DNA of 64,000 nucleotides. It comes from Madurella fahalii. Lineage: Eukaryota > Ascomycota > Sordariomycetes > Sordariales. The position numbers and the translations under genes are program-made. Each line of letters begins with the position of its first letter. The first letter of the stretch is position 1. Under the pieces are notes generated by a model. The model saw nothing but the letters and a program-made list of their open reading frames with translations. It ran no database searches and was not told the DNA's origin. Below, one piece after another: positions 23,110-34,231 of this stretch. The DNA is taken from positions 310,001 through 374,000 of the forward strand of contig CM056878.1 in assembly GCA_029876055.1 (NCBI GenBank), given 5' to 3'.

Positions 23110-24126
23110 ATGGCCGGCCCGGACGCGTTCAAGCTCGACTTTGTTACCCTCGATGTCTTCACCGACACTCGTTTCTTGGGTAACCCGCTAGCGGTGGTTT
23201 TTGTTCCCGCCGCCCTGCGGGAGCGCCTTGATCAGGGGACCAAGCAGCGCATCGCGCGCGAGTTCAACCTCTCCGAGACGGTGTTCCTGCATACGCTGGA
23301 CAGCGAGCCAACGACAGCTGTGACGACTAGAGAGATTGACATCTTCACTCCAGAGGAAGAGTTGCCTTTCGCCGGCCACCCAACCATTGGCTCAGCGTAT
23401 CTAGTGCTACATCACCTAGGGTGGAGCCACATCGACGCGCTCCTGACCAAGTCTGGCCCGATCCCCATCCAGGCTCTCCCAGGAAACCGACGAGGCGTCA
23501 GGGCTGCGATCCCGCACGCGGTGCATATCCATCAACAGACGCTTGGGGGCATCCTTGAATCAGGAGCTGCGGCGGGTCCTGTCGCCGCTTCCATCAAGAA
23601 TGGGCTCTCGGAGGACCCGGAAATTCGAGCCGCCGAGCTGGTCGCCCCGGTTGTTAGCATCGTCAGGGGAATGACCTTTGTGCTCGTCCGGCTGCCGAGT
23701 CTCGAGCATCTCGCGCGGGCTGCGCCGGTAAAGCGCCTCGACTTTGCCGGGATACCAGCCTTGCTGGATCAAGGCGAGTGGCACAAGAGCTTCGTCAGTC
23801 GGTACTACTATGTTCCATTGGCCGAGTCAGTTGCAAGCGATGGAAGCCAGAGCGTTACGATGCAGACGCGCATGGTGGAGCTAAGCTTCGAGGATCCTGC
23901 CACAGGCAGTGCGGCGTGCACGCTTGCCAGCTATCTGACCATCAAAGGAAAGGCGGATCGCGGTGCGCACTTTGACATTGCCCAGGGCGTGGAGATGGGT
24001 CGGCGGAGCGAGATCACTGTGGACGCGGTCGCCAACGTGGAGGACGGGCAAGAGGTGAAGATCAAGGAGCTCTATCTTGGCGGGACGGCTGTTGTGGTTA
24101 TGGGTGGGAGTATATCCGTGTTGTAA
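23110..24126 (+). CDS. PhzF-family isomerase/epimerase-like protein
   Basis: Intronless, 338 residues, from ATG 23110 (AGC-ATGG context). The family has two similar halves around an active site; in PhzF itself a conserved Glu does acid-base chemistry in phenazine synthesis, while most fungal members have no known substrate. Visible: FTDTRFLGNPLAVV near the N-terminus, the NLSET block with Glu56 corresponding to the catalytic Glu, PFAGHPTIGSA at about 87-96, and FEDPATGSAACTLASY in the second half. Length is slightly above the usual 280-300 because of inserts around residues 140-175. Probably cytosolic. Neighbours suggest no pathway. Confidence 0.92.
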   Translation: MAGPDAFKLDFVTLDVFTDTRFLGNPLAVVFVPAALRERLDQGTKQRIAREFNLSETVFLHTLDSEPTTAVTTREIDIFTPEEELPFAGHPTIGSAYLVLHHLGWSHIDALLTKSGPIPIQALPGNRRGVRAAIPHAVHIHQQTLGGILESGAAAGPVAASIKNGLSEDPEIRAAELVAPVVSIVRGMTFVLVRLPSLEHLARAAPVKRLDFAGIPALLDQGEWHKSFVSRYYYVPLAESVASDGSQSVTMQTRMVELSFEDPATGSAACTLASYLTIKGKADRGAHFDIAQGVEMGRRSEITVDAVANVEDGQEVKIKELYLGGTAVVVMGGSISVL

Positions 24127-24177
24127 CTCTGGGGCTCAGTGCTGAGCTCTGCATCATGGGCCGAAACCTTGTCCCGT

Positions 24178-24214
<37 letters not shown>

Positions 24215-24615
24215 GTGGTCACAATGGTCTTGCTCCATTGAAGCAACCGGACCTCGCCAAGTTGTTCTATTATAGCGTCAGAGTGTGTCGATTCAACCTT
24301 TTAATGAATTGTGTTTGCACAGCTTAACGGACGCGCAGCGAGGTAAAGGGGGATGGCCGACTAAGTCGAGGGATATGAAATGAATGGGGCGATAAGCGGG
24401 CTCGGAAAACGATTGGTCGTTTGAGCGATCGAGCAGGCGAGGCTAACGGAACTTGGGTAAAGGTAGTGACGGGGATGGCTCGTGCGCCTTGCCGTGGCCT
24501 TGCTTAGGTGCTCTGCTACCAGTGGCTGTCTCAAAAAGTTGAAGGGCTTGGAAGTCGCTTCGAACAAAGAAAAACAAAACGAGGATCAAGTAGGGCATTC
24601 CGCAAGACATCCACA
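24127..24615. other. Intergenic region with (TA)16
   Basis: Between PhzF and Prp19, both plus strand. Contains a TA microsatellite; the remainder is the presumed Prp19 promoter. Confidence 0.55.
24182..24213. repeat. (TA)16 dinucleotide repeat
   Basis: Thirty-two bases of perfect alternating TA, 55 bp after the PhzF stop codon. Confidence 0.97.
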
Positions 24616-26298
24616 ATGCTCTGCGCACGTACGTTGTCGTTCTTCATTTGCATCGGATGCAACATGTGCTAACCAATGATGCAGTTTCGGGCGAGGTTCC
24701 CGAGGAACCTGTGGTGTCGAGGAAGACCGGTGCGTCGCAACACGCAAACCGCAAACTGCCAGTCGCAACCTGACGTGCGGGCGCAGCTAACTGGGTTCTC
24801 TTCTAGGAACCGTGTTCGAGAAGCGGCTGATCCTCAAGTACATCGAAGAGAATGGGAAAGAACCGGGGACGGATGAAGAGCTCGATGCCGAAGACCTGCT
24901 CCCCCTCAAGACAAGCCGTGTTGTTCGGCCGCGACCGCCCAATTTTACCTCGCTCCCATCGCTCCTCAAGGCCTTCCAGGATGAGTGGGATGCGCTGGTG
25001 CTAGAGGCATACAACACAAGGGAACAACTGGCGCGGACGCGGGAGGAGCTTGCGACTGCCCTGTACCAACACGACGCCGCCGTCCGTGTCATTGCGCGGC
25101 TGACCAAGGAGCGTGACGAGGCGCGCGAGGCTCTGTCCAAGGTCACGGTTGCGCCGACGTCTGGTGCCGCTACGAATGGCGACGCCATGGCGGTTGACAA
25201 TGAGAGCCTTCCCGAGGCGCTGGTGGAGCATGTCCACGAGTTACAGCAGCAGTACGTCGCATTGGGGCTCGGTGTGTCATGGATCAGAACCCACACTAAC
25301 AACGTGGCAGATTAATGAAAGGGCGCAAGAAGCGGCCCATCCCTCAGGGCTGGGCCAGCACAGACGAAGTGGCCGCTTTCGAGCAAGTAGCCTATACCGA
25401 CCTGACCGTCTCCCAAGCCTCGTCTCTCGACGTCGAGTCGGGCTACGCGGCCATCGGCGGCTTGGACGGCAAGGCCGACATCTACTCAGTCCAGGCGAAC
25501 AAGGTGGAGCGGTCGCTCGATATCGGCGAGCCGGTCACATCCACGGTCTGGACCGGCTCCAAGGTCATCCTGGCGACCTCCAAGGGAACGGTCAAGGTAT
25601 TCGACAGCGGCACCGAGACGGCCTCCTTCCAAGCGCACGCGGGCGCTGTGACGGGGCTCTCGGTGCACCCCGGCGGGCGCATCCTCGCCTCCGTCGGCGT
25701 GGATAAGAGCTTTGCATTCTATGATCTCGACTCGCTGGAGCGGGTCTCGCGGGGCTACACGGATGCCGGTAAGTGTCTCGGTTCAGCTCGCAAGCGTCTT
25801 CGGCGTTCCCACTGACTTGACTTAGCACTGACTGCGTGTGCGTTCCACCCTGATGGCAACCTCTTCGGCGCCGGCACACAGGGCGGGGACATCAAAATCT
25901 TCAAAACCGACAGCGGGGAGCAAGCCGAGAGCTTCTCTCTCGGGACGCCGGTTCAGACGCTTGTGTTCTCAGAGAATGGTTTCTGGTTTGCCGCTGCCGG
26001 CAAGGGCCAGTCGACGGTTACCATCTTCGATCTACGCAAGTCGGGCCCGGCCGCGCAGGTCAAGGAGCTGCAAACGGGCGATGCCCAGTCTCTGGCATGG
26101 GATTACACGGGCCAGTACCTGGCAACGGCAGGATCGACGGGCGTCACGGTGCAGCTGTACCTGAAGAGCTCCAAGTCGTGGTCTGAACCGCTGAGAACCA
26201 GCTTGCCCGCGACCGCCATCCGGTGGGGTGCTGAGGCGAAGTCGCTGGTGACAGTGAGCAAGCAAGGCGTGGTGTCGGTGCTTGGGGCTAAGGCATGA
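24616..26298 (+). CDS. prp19: Pre-mRNA-processing factor 19 (U-box E3 ligase, NineTeen complex)
   Basis: Five exons: 24616-24628 (13 nt), 24685-24729, 24807-25251, 25311-25768, 25826-26298; 477 residues. Prp19 is the tetrameric U-box ubiquitin ligase of the spliceosomal NineTeen complex in the nucleus. The N-terminus MLCALSGEVPEEPVVSRKTG is the conserved U-box start, with FEKRLILKYIEENGKEPGTDEEL following (to about residue 70). A coiled-coil region (about 80-135: EAYNTREQLARTREEL and KERDEAREALSKV) mediates tetramers in the family. MKGRKKRPIPQGW precedes a C-terminal WD40 propeller (about 200-477). Introns of 56, 77, 59 and 57 nt have standard borders; the first has a GTGCTAAC branch site. 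The tiny first exon means automated models may miss the true start. An essential housekeeping gene. Confidence 0.97.
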
Positions 26299-27156
26299 CG
26301 TGGAGACTGGGGATAACCTTCCGTCTATGTAGCATAGATCTTTCTTCTCGGTGCTCCCCCCTGCTTTTTACGTGGCGCTATTAAGAGAAAAAAGAATAAA
26401 ATTGTGATACCTGCGGGATACCCAGCACAATAGGCCAGAATTCGGAAAGTTGGCTACAGATGAACAATAAGAGTTTGGGTGCCGTGGCAGGCGGAAACGG
26501 GCCAATTCATCAGCTGCACGGTTGCGCTGCTCGACCGTTCCCAAAGGTACACAGCAGTACCTACCTACAGTTCTGGCCGAGTCACCACAGGGAGTTGCCA
26601 GCCGGGGGCCGCGGTTTTTTGCCAGCCAAGCGTGCACCTACCAGGTGGCAAAGTGGGGGCGCTTGGCTACATTACTGTTGTGCTGCTGCTGCTGGTGTGA
26701 AGCAGCGATTTGCCAGGACGGCAAGCGGCAAATGGAGGCTCTTGGTACCTGCGAAGCGTCGGCCGAGATGACATTCCGATCTTATTCAACTTCACTCGAC
26801 TCGCCCTTGCACGGCTCATTACACAAGTCGCTCTTTATCCATCACGAGACGTGCTAAATTCGCGCAGCCCTAATTTCTCGCTGTTGCAGCCGGATCACGC
26901 CTCTTCTTTTTTCTTTCTCCATTGTAGCGACGGCTTTCCTGGGGTTTGCTTGAGCGAGCAAACAACCCCCACCGGGTCGTGATCACCTGCTGCTCCTCCC
27001 GAATCGCAACAAACGCGGCTGCCCGCACTCTCCGACCGAGTCGTCCCTCCCTTCGACTACCCTGCGCACCGACGGCAACAGCGTTTGCAGAGGCGTGCGT
27101 TTTCTCGGGGGTCCCTCGATGCAGCGTTAGGGCAAGAGGAGAGGGGAGAGCAGAAA
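26299..27156. other. Intergenic region upstream of the RING gene
   Basis: 3' flank of prp19 and promoter/leader of the RING protein gene. Nothing else supported. Confidence 0.5.
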
Positions 27157-28953
27157 ATGGAATACCACCATTCCGAGGCCGAATTTGATGAAGTCGGAGG
27201 CGATATCGATCGCGAGCACGAGAACGACTCGGAAGTGTATTCATCGCCCGACGCGTACTCGGATTCTCGTGTTTCGTCGCCTCCCGCAGCATCCGAGCTC
27301 GAGGAGGACCCCGACGAGGATATCGACGAGGATATCGACGAGGATATCGACGAGGATATCGACGAGGAGGGCCTCGAATCGGATTACGACGCCCATCTCG
27401 AACTGGGTTTTGCCGACGGGTTTGGATTGGAAGACTACGAAATAGAGGACGACGAGCACTACGACGAGGACGAAGACGAACCCGGTTTTGAGTTTGTCTT
27501 TGAGGGCGGGGACGAAGAAGAAGGCGACGTTTCCGAGGGTAAGTCCTCTCCCACAGAGCATTAGGCGTCACCATGAGGCTCACTCCCCGCCAAATTCAGG
27601 CCGACGCTCCGAAGCACCGTCAGACTTGCTCTTCGTCCGGGGAGACGCAGGTTCTCTCCCGCCCATCGGATCCATATTAGACTTCGACAACTGGCCAGCA
27701 CCGCGTCCGCACTTCCCATTATCGTCTCGCCACGACTTGACCAGGGAGGAACCCGGGTCGAGACCTTGGGGGAGCCAGCGCCAACATTCTCGTCATCACC
27801 CATACCATCTCCCGCCGCCTTCTCGAGAGCGGGTTCGCATGGCTGACATGGCTGACCGTGATGAGCTGGTGGCCATGGAAGTGCGCCCGGCTCGCTCTCG
27901 CTCAGCGGGGCGCAACTCTCGAACACCGGGCGGAACATTAGCGCCAGCAGAGGTTATCGACCTGACAGGCGAGCCAGATTCTCCCGAAGAACCTAGAGTC
28001 GCCGCACCTTCACGGGCGCGCGTCTTCAACCCACCACAGAATGTCGCTAGAAACCCGCGCCGGCAAATGTCGCTAAACCAACGCACGCCCTCTCTCTCAC
28101 GTAGCGACGGTAGCCTTCTCGGGAATCACGCCGATGTCATAGATTTGACTCTGGATGACCCCCCGCCCCCGCCCCCCCTGCCGCAAGCGCTTCCACGTCG
28201 CGATCGTTCCCGACCGCCAGACCCGCCTCCCAACAGGCCTCGGCCACCGGCACCCATGGAACTTGAGGTCCTGGATGGCAATCTCTTTCACCGTTTCGTC
28301 AGTCATATACCTCGCTTCGACATTATGCGCCTTGGGGGTGTCTGGGGGAGCCGGCAACCGGCCGAGGTGGACGTCCAGATTATAGGCCGCGCAGTCGACA
28401 TGAACAACCCGCTTGCCGAGAACGTGCCGAACCTGAACTACCGGGTCGGCGGCCACAACGGCGGATCCCGCAAGCCGGCACACGTCCCGCCCCCGCCGCC
28501 TCGCCCGGGCTTTACGCGCAACACTGGCGGCAGCGCCGACCAGGTGGCTGTGTGCCCGAGCTGCGAAAAGGAATTGCAATACGACCCCGATGGGGAAGAT
28601 GCGAACGGTCCGCCCGTCAAGAGGGCGAGGACGCGGAAGGACCGTGAGGAGCACCATTTCTGGGCTGTCAAGGAGTGCGGACACGTGAGTAATTTTTTTT
28701 TGTCTTTTCTATTTTTTTTTTTAATTATTATTACTTTTATCATCGGTTTGTAACTCGTGTGGTGTGCGTCCGACTGACTCTGCCCTAGGTTTATTGCAAG
28801 GACTGCTTCGAACATCGCAAGGGTGGCAAGAACTCGTCGGCCAATTTCCGCAAGGGCCCGGAGAATGGTCGGAAGGGTCAGATTCTCTGCGCTGTCGACG
28901 ACTGCCCGTCCGATGTCAGCAACAAGCCACAATGGGTGGGCCTCTTCCTCTAA
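27157..28953 (+). CDS. RING-type zinc finger protein with two SUMO-interacting motifs
   Basis: Three exons: 27157-27538, 27600-28684, 28789-28953; 543 residues. The N-terminal 125 residues are highly acidic and include four DNA-perfect DEDI units. A disordered Pro/Arg-rich middle holds two identical SIM cores, VIDLT at 246-250 and 307-311. The C-terminus has eight putative zinc ligands: C446, C449, C487, H489, C492, C495, C523, C528 (CPSC...CGHVYCKDC...CAVDDC), a C3HC4 RING with four rather than two residues in the last Cys pair. SIMs plus a C-terminal RING is the layout of SUMO-targeted ubiquitin ligases such as yeast Slx8/Slx5 and mammalian RNF4; assigning that role here is inference. The RING is only complete after splicing (61- and 104-nt introns). 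Start ATG 27157 is the first Met; the frame upstream opens only from TTG. Confidence 0.85.
27313..27360 (+). repeat. Four perfect 12-bp units coding for DEDI
   Basis: GACGAGGATATC is repeated four times without mismatch inside the first exon of the RING gene, a likely length-variable coding minisatellite. Confidence 0.97.
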
Positions 28954-30740
28954 CTCCAGGGGGAAAATCGGCGGCTGGGTTTAATGGTGGAGCGGCTCCG
29001 CAATTCAGTCCTTTGCATATCGCCCGGTAACGTTACGCAGACGTAGCCATGCACGTGTTGCTTTCCGAGACTCAAACATATCATTCTCTCTCAACGACCG
29101 GGAAGGAGCACAAGTCTGGAGGGAGAGGAACTTGAAGAGGGCGGTTTATTGTGGTTTTGCTCCTTCTCCTTCGTTCTATTTATTCGTCGGCCACGACATC
29201 TCGTGACAAGGACGGCGCAGGATTTAGGGACCTCAAAGGGCGGCATAGCTAGGCGTTTGGTTGGCTGGGCTTTTCACTGGACGGTTAAGAAATGCTTCTG
29301 CAATGGGATAGAGGCGTTCCACTTTGGAGTCCCCTTTGTGTAATTGTTATGGATTTTTTTTTTAATTTTTTTTTTTTTAATTTTTTTTTTTTTTTTAATT
29401 TTTTTTCTCTTGGGTTGTTTGTAAGCGGGCCGATTTTCTCTTCCGTTCTAGCTCTCACGAGGCAATGGAAGCCGGGTTCCCCGGCACGGTCTTTGGGCAT
29501 CTCGTCGGCTTTTTGGGACAAGGTTTGCTTTGCGAGCGCAGGATGGAGAAGAAAGGAAGAAGAAGCGGTTACGAATAGCAGCGACTGTGAATAGCGGGAC
29601 CGCTGCCTTAACTAACTATGACGGGAACTGCTGAGTTGCATTTGCTTTTCTATGTTGCTTATGTGGTCTTGTTATCCATCAAAACGATCGATCTCCCTCT
29701 GGTCTTTCGTCACGGTCGTGTGGCCTGCGTGCCGCTCACTCACTGTCGGGCGGAATCCTTCCGCCGCCTCGAGTGTGTTTCTTTTTTCTTTTCTTTTTTT
29801 TCGCTCGGAAGTAAGCCAGCCAGGTCTTTAAACAGCAAGCTTGCATCGACATGGTTCGACATTCTGGGGCCCCGTATATTACGTCCTGTCGGTTTCTCTT
29901 GTCTCTCCCGCCGCTTCTCGCTCTGTTCCCCTTTCGAGAAACTTCCTCCTACAGATATTGAAAATCTTTTTTTTTCTTTTCCAATTTTAACCGGGCCTTC
30001 TGGATCAGGGATGCTGTGCGGGTTCGCCCCGGTATCGCCTCGTTGGATATCACAGGGACGGGGACGGGTGTGGCCTTGCTCTTGTCAATCTTGGGCTTTA
30101 TCTTCCGCGGCGGGGACCCGTACAGGTAATTCAATTTCTTGTTTCTTCCGTATCTCGGTCTCTTCATCTGAGAGGCCATTATGGGGTGTGGTGAGTCTGT
30201 GGACGTGAGAGGGGACGTGGGTTGCCGGGACTCCTAGACTGAGGTGGTTTGCTGTGGCCGCCATCGCTCTTATGGTTGTAGTTTGGAGTCGTCCCCGTCG
30301 AGGGGGCTTGAACAGCCTGAATACTGGGGCTATGAGAATGGCCAAAACAAGGAACAATGTCGAGGCTCGTCGCTTTCATGCACTGCCATACCTGTCCTAG
30401 TCGTGAAAAGAAACGAGCAGCAAGAAGCCACCAGGTTCATGAAGACTGAGGGATGGTCTGGGACAGATAACAACGGGTTGCTTGGTGGTTATAAGCAAGA
30501 GCGCTTCCGCCGAAACCTCGTGTAGAAGCACAGAGTTTAGTTTTGGTAAGAGGATGAATCTCAAGCGCCAACTTTAGTCTTTATCTGTCTTACACACATA
30601 CACAGCCTTGACATATCAACAACCACAACGCAGATCGCTCCCGCAGGACGCCATCGCTTCATGCAAACAAGCACCAACCGTAGAAGCAAGCAAGCAAGCG
30701 TAAGAAAGCATCATACAAAAAAAACACACCGTCGCAACTC
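28954..30740. other. Convergent intergenic region with oligo-T/A tracts
   Basis: Between the 3' ends of the RING gene (+) and the caspase-like gene (-). It contains T-runs interrupted by AA at about 29355-29406 and short ORFs at 29618-30379 on both strands, one with a hydrophobic stretch (FLVLAILIAPVFRLF) but no start or splice pattern I trust. No gene is called. Confidence 0.4.
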
Positions 30741-33118
30741 TCAAGCAAGTATATACCCCCTCCTCCCCCGCCGCTCCCCCATGCCCATCTTGACGTCCCT
30801 CTCGCGCAGGTTCGGCAGCGTAATATACTGCTCCGGGTCCTGGGGCAGCAGTTGTTTGAAGATGGGCTGCGACCCGACCGACCGTTTCTGCAGCTTATCC
30901 TCCATCAGTTGATGCAGCCGCTTGGTGGTCAACACCGTGCCCCCTCCAGGCACAACTGTAGCACCTCCTCCGCTGCCACCACCGCCACCACTACCACCAC
31001 CACCACCAGCAGCGGCAGCACCACTACCACCGTCACCTACAGCCGTCGCCGCCGCGGCAACTCCAGGCGGGGGAGCCGAGGCGTCGCGGGGGGGCACCCA
31101 GCTGTCGAGCACCTCGCACATGGCGGCCGTCATGTCGTCGCTGGTGCTCGACTCGAAGCCGCAGGCAGCGAAGAGGTGCTTGGTGTAGACCTCGGTGCCG
31201 GGCGGGGGCTGCCAGTTGACGTGGCGGAGGTTGGCGCCGCCGGCGGCGCAGCAGTCGAGGACGAGGAGCACGTCGCAGGCGGCCGAGAGGACGGTGCCGC
31301 GGATCGAGTCCCACTTCACGGTTGCTACGGGACGGTAGCGCTCGCTGAGTCCGCGCGGGAAAGAAGAGGGTACGGCATTAGTTTAGTCTATATAAAAGAG
31401 AGCGAGAGAGAGAGAGAGAGAGACTGTCTCGGGGGGTTAAAAAAGATGCCACTCACTATTTCTTGAGGAGTTCTTGGTATCTGTCCCGGCGGCCATGTGT
31501 GACGCATGCGTCGCCGCTGAGGAGGGCCGCGTAGAGCTCGGCGGCAGCGGCTTGGGACCATTCGGCATTGTCCGGGTGGTCGTGGCTGGGATGAGTTTGT
31601 GATGCGTTAGTCTCACATTCGGGGAACCTTATCTAATCCCGCGACCGCTTTTGGACGCTCTGAAGCGAGGTTGCTAGCAAGAAGGGTGACTTGAAGAAGC
31701 TGTAGCAGTGCCTACCTGCTAAAGACGAGTTCGTTCTCTTCGTCCAACGCGCCGTGGCCGTGGTAGTAGATGATGAGCAGAGTGTCATCGGCTGCCAAGC
31801 GGCAAAACTGCTTGAGCTTGGACTTGAGCGTCTCGGCGGAGCGGTGCATTGGGATCAGGAACTCGTGCACCATGTAGCCGTAGCCCTCGAGCGTGTCGCG
31901 CAGCCGCGCAGTCTCCTCTTCGAGGGACACGTAGTCGGACGTCGGCGGGGCCGTGTAGTCTTCTGTCCGCAGGTCGTGAAACGACCAGGTCAGGATCAGG
32001 GCGTGGACCTGAGTGTACTGCGTCTTGACAGGGCGGTATTTGCTAGCCATCAGGGGTTAGAGGCGGTCGTTCCCAAACGCGCATTGCGAAATCAGAACCG
32101 TCAATTTCCCACCGCATGGAAATCCGACTTACGAGGTCGCTCTCACACTCCGGCCCGGACTCATCCCCTTCCTCTCTGCTGCCCCTGCTGCCATTGCTGC
32201 CCCTGCTACTCCATTCCTACACGTATCGTGACTAGCACTCCTGCTGGATGGGACCCTCGGATTCGGCAGCGGGCCCGTGGTGGCAGCGTCCAACCCCAAC
32301 CCCAACCCCAACCTTGCCATCCCAAACCCCAGCTCATCCGGGTGGGAAGCATGGCCATGCCGCGGCTCGATGACTTGATAGCCCCGCTCGTAACGGTCCC
32401 TGCCCTGCCGACTGGGCGACCTCGAGGCCGGCCTCGAACTAGCCAGCGGCCAGCCGGCGCCGGCGAGTGCCACGCGCGGGCTGGACAGGCTGAGACGCTC
32501 GTGGTGGTAATAGCCCGGCGGGGAGACTACGGTCCCGTCTAGCCACGGGGCATCCTCGTACTCAAACTCGGGGTCCGACTCGGGCGGCGAATAAGAAGAA
32601 TAGGCATACCCGCGGCCGAGCGACAGCGACCTGGCACGGGTGTGATGGTGTCGCGGGTAGAATCCGGATGCGGACGCGGAGGCGGACGCGGAGGCGGAGG
32701 CGGACGCCGATGCGGATGCCGATGGGGCGTTTGCCCGCCCTAAACACAGGCGCTGCTTGAGGTTTTCGCGCTCGCGGTCCGTAAAGATTGGCTTGTCCCT
32801 GTCTCTGTCGCGGTCCGTCCGGAACCTGATGGTGTCTCTATCCCGTTCCCGTTCTCTTTCTCTGTTGCTGTCCCAGTCTCTGTCCCTACGCCTGGTCCGC
32901 GACCGGGGGTTGCTCAGTTCCGTGTCGCCACCATAGCCGCTCACGCTGGCGGAAATAGCAGCGCTGCCGAGACCGATGCGCGAGTATCGGTCATCGTCAT
33001 CGTTGCCGCCGCCGCCGCCGCCGCCGATGTGGACGGTCCTCGTTTCCCACGGCGCCGAGCCGTACTCAAATACTGAGTCAAAGCCCGCTGAGCGGTGGCG
33101 GTCAAAGCGGCGGCTCAT
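30741..33118 (-). CDS. Caspase-fold (peptidase C14-like) protein with disordered N-terminal half
   Basis: Four exons on the minus strand: 32133-33118, 31716-32042, 31457-31585, 30741-31344; 681 residues. Exon 1 would stop at 32129 if unspliced, but a GTAAGT donor at 32132 and a CTAAC branch with CTAG acceptor join it in frame to the caspase part, so I treat both as one gene. Residues 1-328 are disordered: Arg/Asp/Glu dipeptide runs, a Ser-Ala repeat and poly-Gly. The caspase-like domain starts at about 340 (VHALILTWSFHD); the probable catalytic His is H425 in YYHGHG and the Cys is C513 in LVLDCCAAGG. A Gly-rich linker (about 600) precedes a basic tail. Family members are Cys proteases or their inactive relatives; a role in cell death is inference. 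Introns are 90, 130 and 112 nt. Alternative: two adjacent genes, the second starting at Met 32050. Confidence 0.78.
31393..31424. repeat. (AG)n tract inside intron 3 of the caspase-like gene
   Basis: Near-perfect AG dinucleotides. Read on the coding strand it is a long (TC)n polypyrimidine tract ahead of the acceptor at 31345. Confidence 0.9.
32664..32725 (-). repeat. Hexanucleotide repeat coding for Ser-Ala dipeptides
   Basis: Imperfect TCCGCx/TCCGCG-type units in exon 1 of the caspase-like gene encode about ten alternating Ser-Ala dipeptides. Confidence 0.85.
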
Positions 33119-34231
33119 AGTATATAGAATCCGTAACTTTGCTCACAGGAGCAGCAGCGGGGGAGGGGTTTTTTTCCCTCTCTCCTTTTTCTCTTTTTTT
33201 CTTTCTTTTCTTTTCTTTTTTCCCCAAGATTTCAAACTTCCCCCAGATGGCTGAGTTGTGTGTTCTGCTGCTCTGCGGGTGAGGCCTCTCTGGGTTGGGA
33301 GTTGAAACGGAAATGCAGGCACGGCCGGGAGGATTGATGACAAGGGGGCTGAAATGTGGGGAACACAGGGCAAACAAGCAAGGTAAATGCGGGTTGGGAT
33401 GGGATGCGATGAGATGGGATGAGATGGGATGAGATGGGATGAGATTGGGGATGGATGAGGCTGCAAGGCATTAATTTCTGCAGATCCCGTCTGCCTGGAA
33501 GAAAGAAATGACTGTTAGGCTTCTGGCACTGGACAAGCTTGGAGGACTGACCCGGGCCATCACTACCATGGGACGGACGGTATGTACTGTACAGTACAGT
33601 ACTGTGCTGTACTGCGCCTAGTGAAGAATGGGAATGGACGTAGGGCGGCGGGGGCGGGGCCGGCTGGGGCGGGGGAGGAGGGATACACATACTTTCGGGC
33701 GGCCGCAATGCAATGCAAGCAGAACGACACAGGGCCATTTCTGCCCAATCGTGCCGTAACCTTGGCACCCAAACCACGCGCCAGGCATGCGCACGCACGA
33801 GGCAGATTTCCCCTGACGCCCAATAAAAAAAATAAAAAATAAAAAAAGAAAAAGAAAAAAGAAAAGAAAAGAAAAAAAGAAAAGCGCAGCCAAAGGAGCC
33901 ACGAAACGTAAGAAACGTAGAACGTAGACTGGTCACACCTTGCACACAAGTCACTAATTACAATGTGTGCACGTGGTGCATGAACTAGGCTATAAGTTAG
34001 GTGCCTAGTCAACGCCGTGGCATCGGGCGGTGCCGCCGCGCCCATGAACACAGCATCTGACTTGGCTTGTCATCTTTCATCGTTGCTAATGTGTGTGAGG
34101 GTGTGAGGCCTTGAGGCCTGAGGGTTAGAGGCGCGTATATACAAATAACCGTTCCGGGCCGTAGCCGCCGCCTCATGTCGCAGACTTTGCATCTGGTGGC
34201 TTCCGGGGCCTCCTGATAGCCAGCCCCAAGT
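33119..34231. other. Intergenic region with minisatellite and A-rich tract
   Basis: Promoter side of the caspase-like gene and 3' side of the disordered protein gene. Contains GAGATGGGAT repeats, a long overlapping GTACWGTAC array (33584-33612) and an A/G tract at 33825-33882. No gene is supported. Confidence 0.5.
33391..33456. repeat. GAGATGGGAT decamer minisatellite
   Basis: Three perfect decamers at 33411-33440 flanked by degenerate copies, upstream of the caspase-like gene. Confidence 0.9.

Noticed and set aside
30085..30379. Minus-strand ORFs with a hydrophobic stretch
   Set aside because: No convincing ATG, splice sites or family; the hydrophobic segment alone is weak evidence.
33391..33456. 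Possible CRISPR-like array
   Set aside because: Directly abutting decamer repeats without spacers, in a eukaryotic genome; it is a minisatellite.
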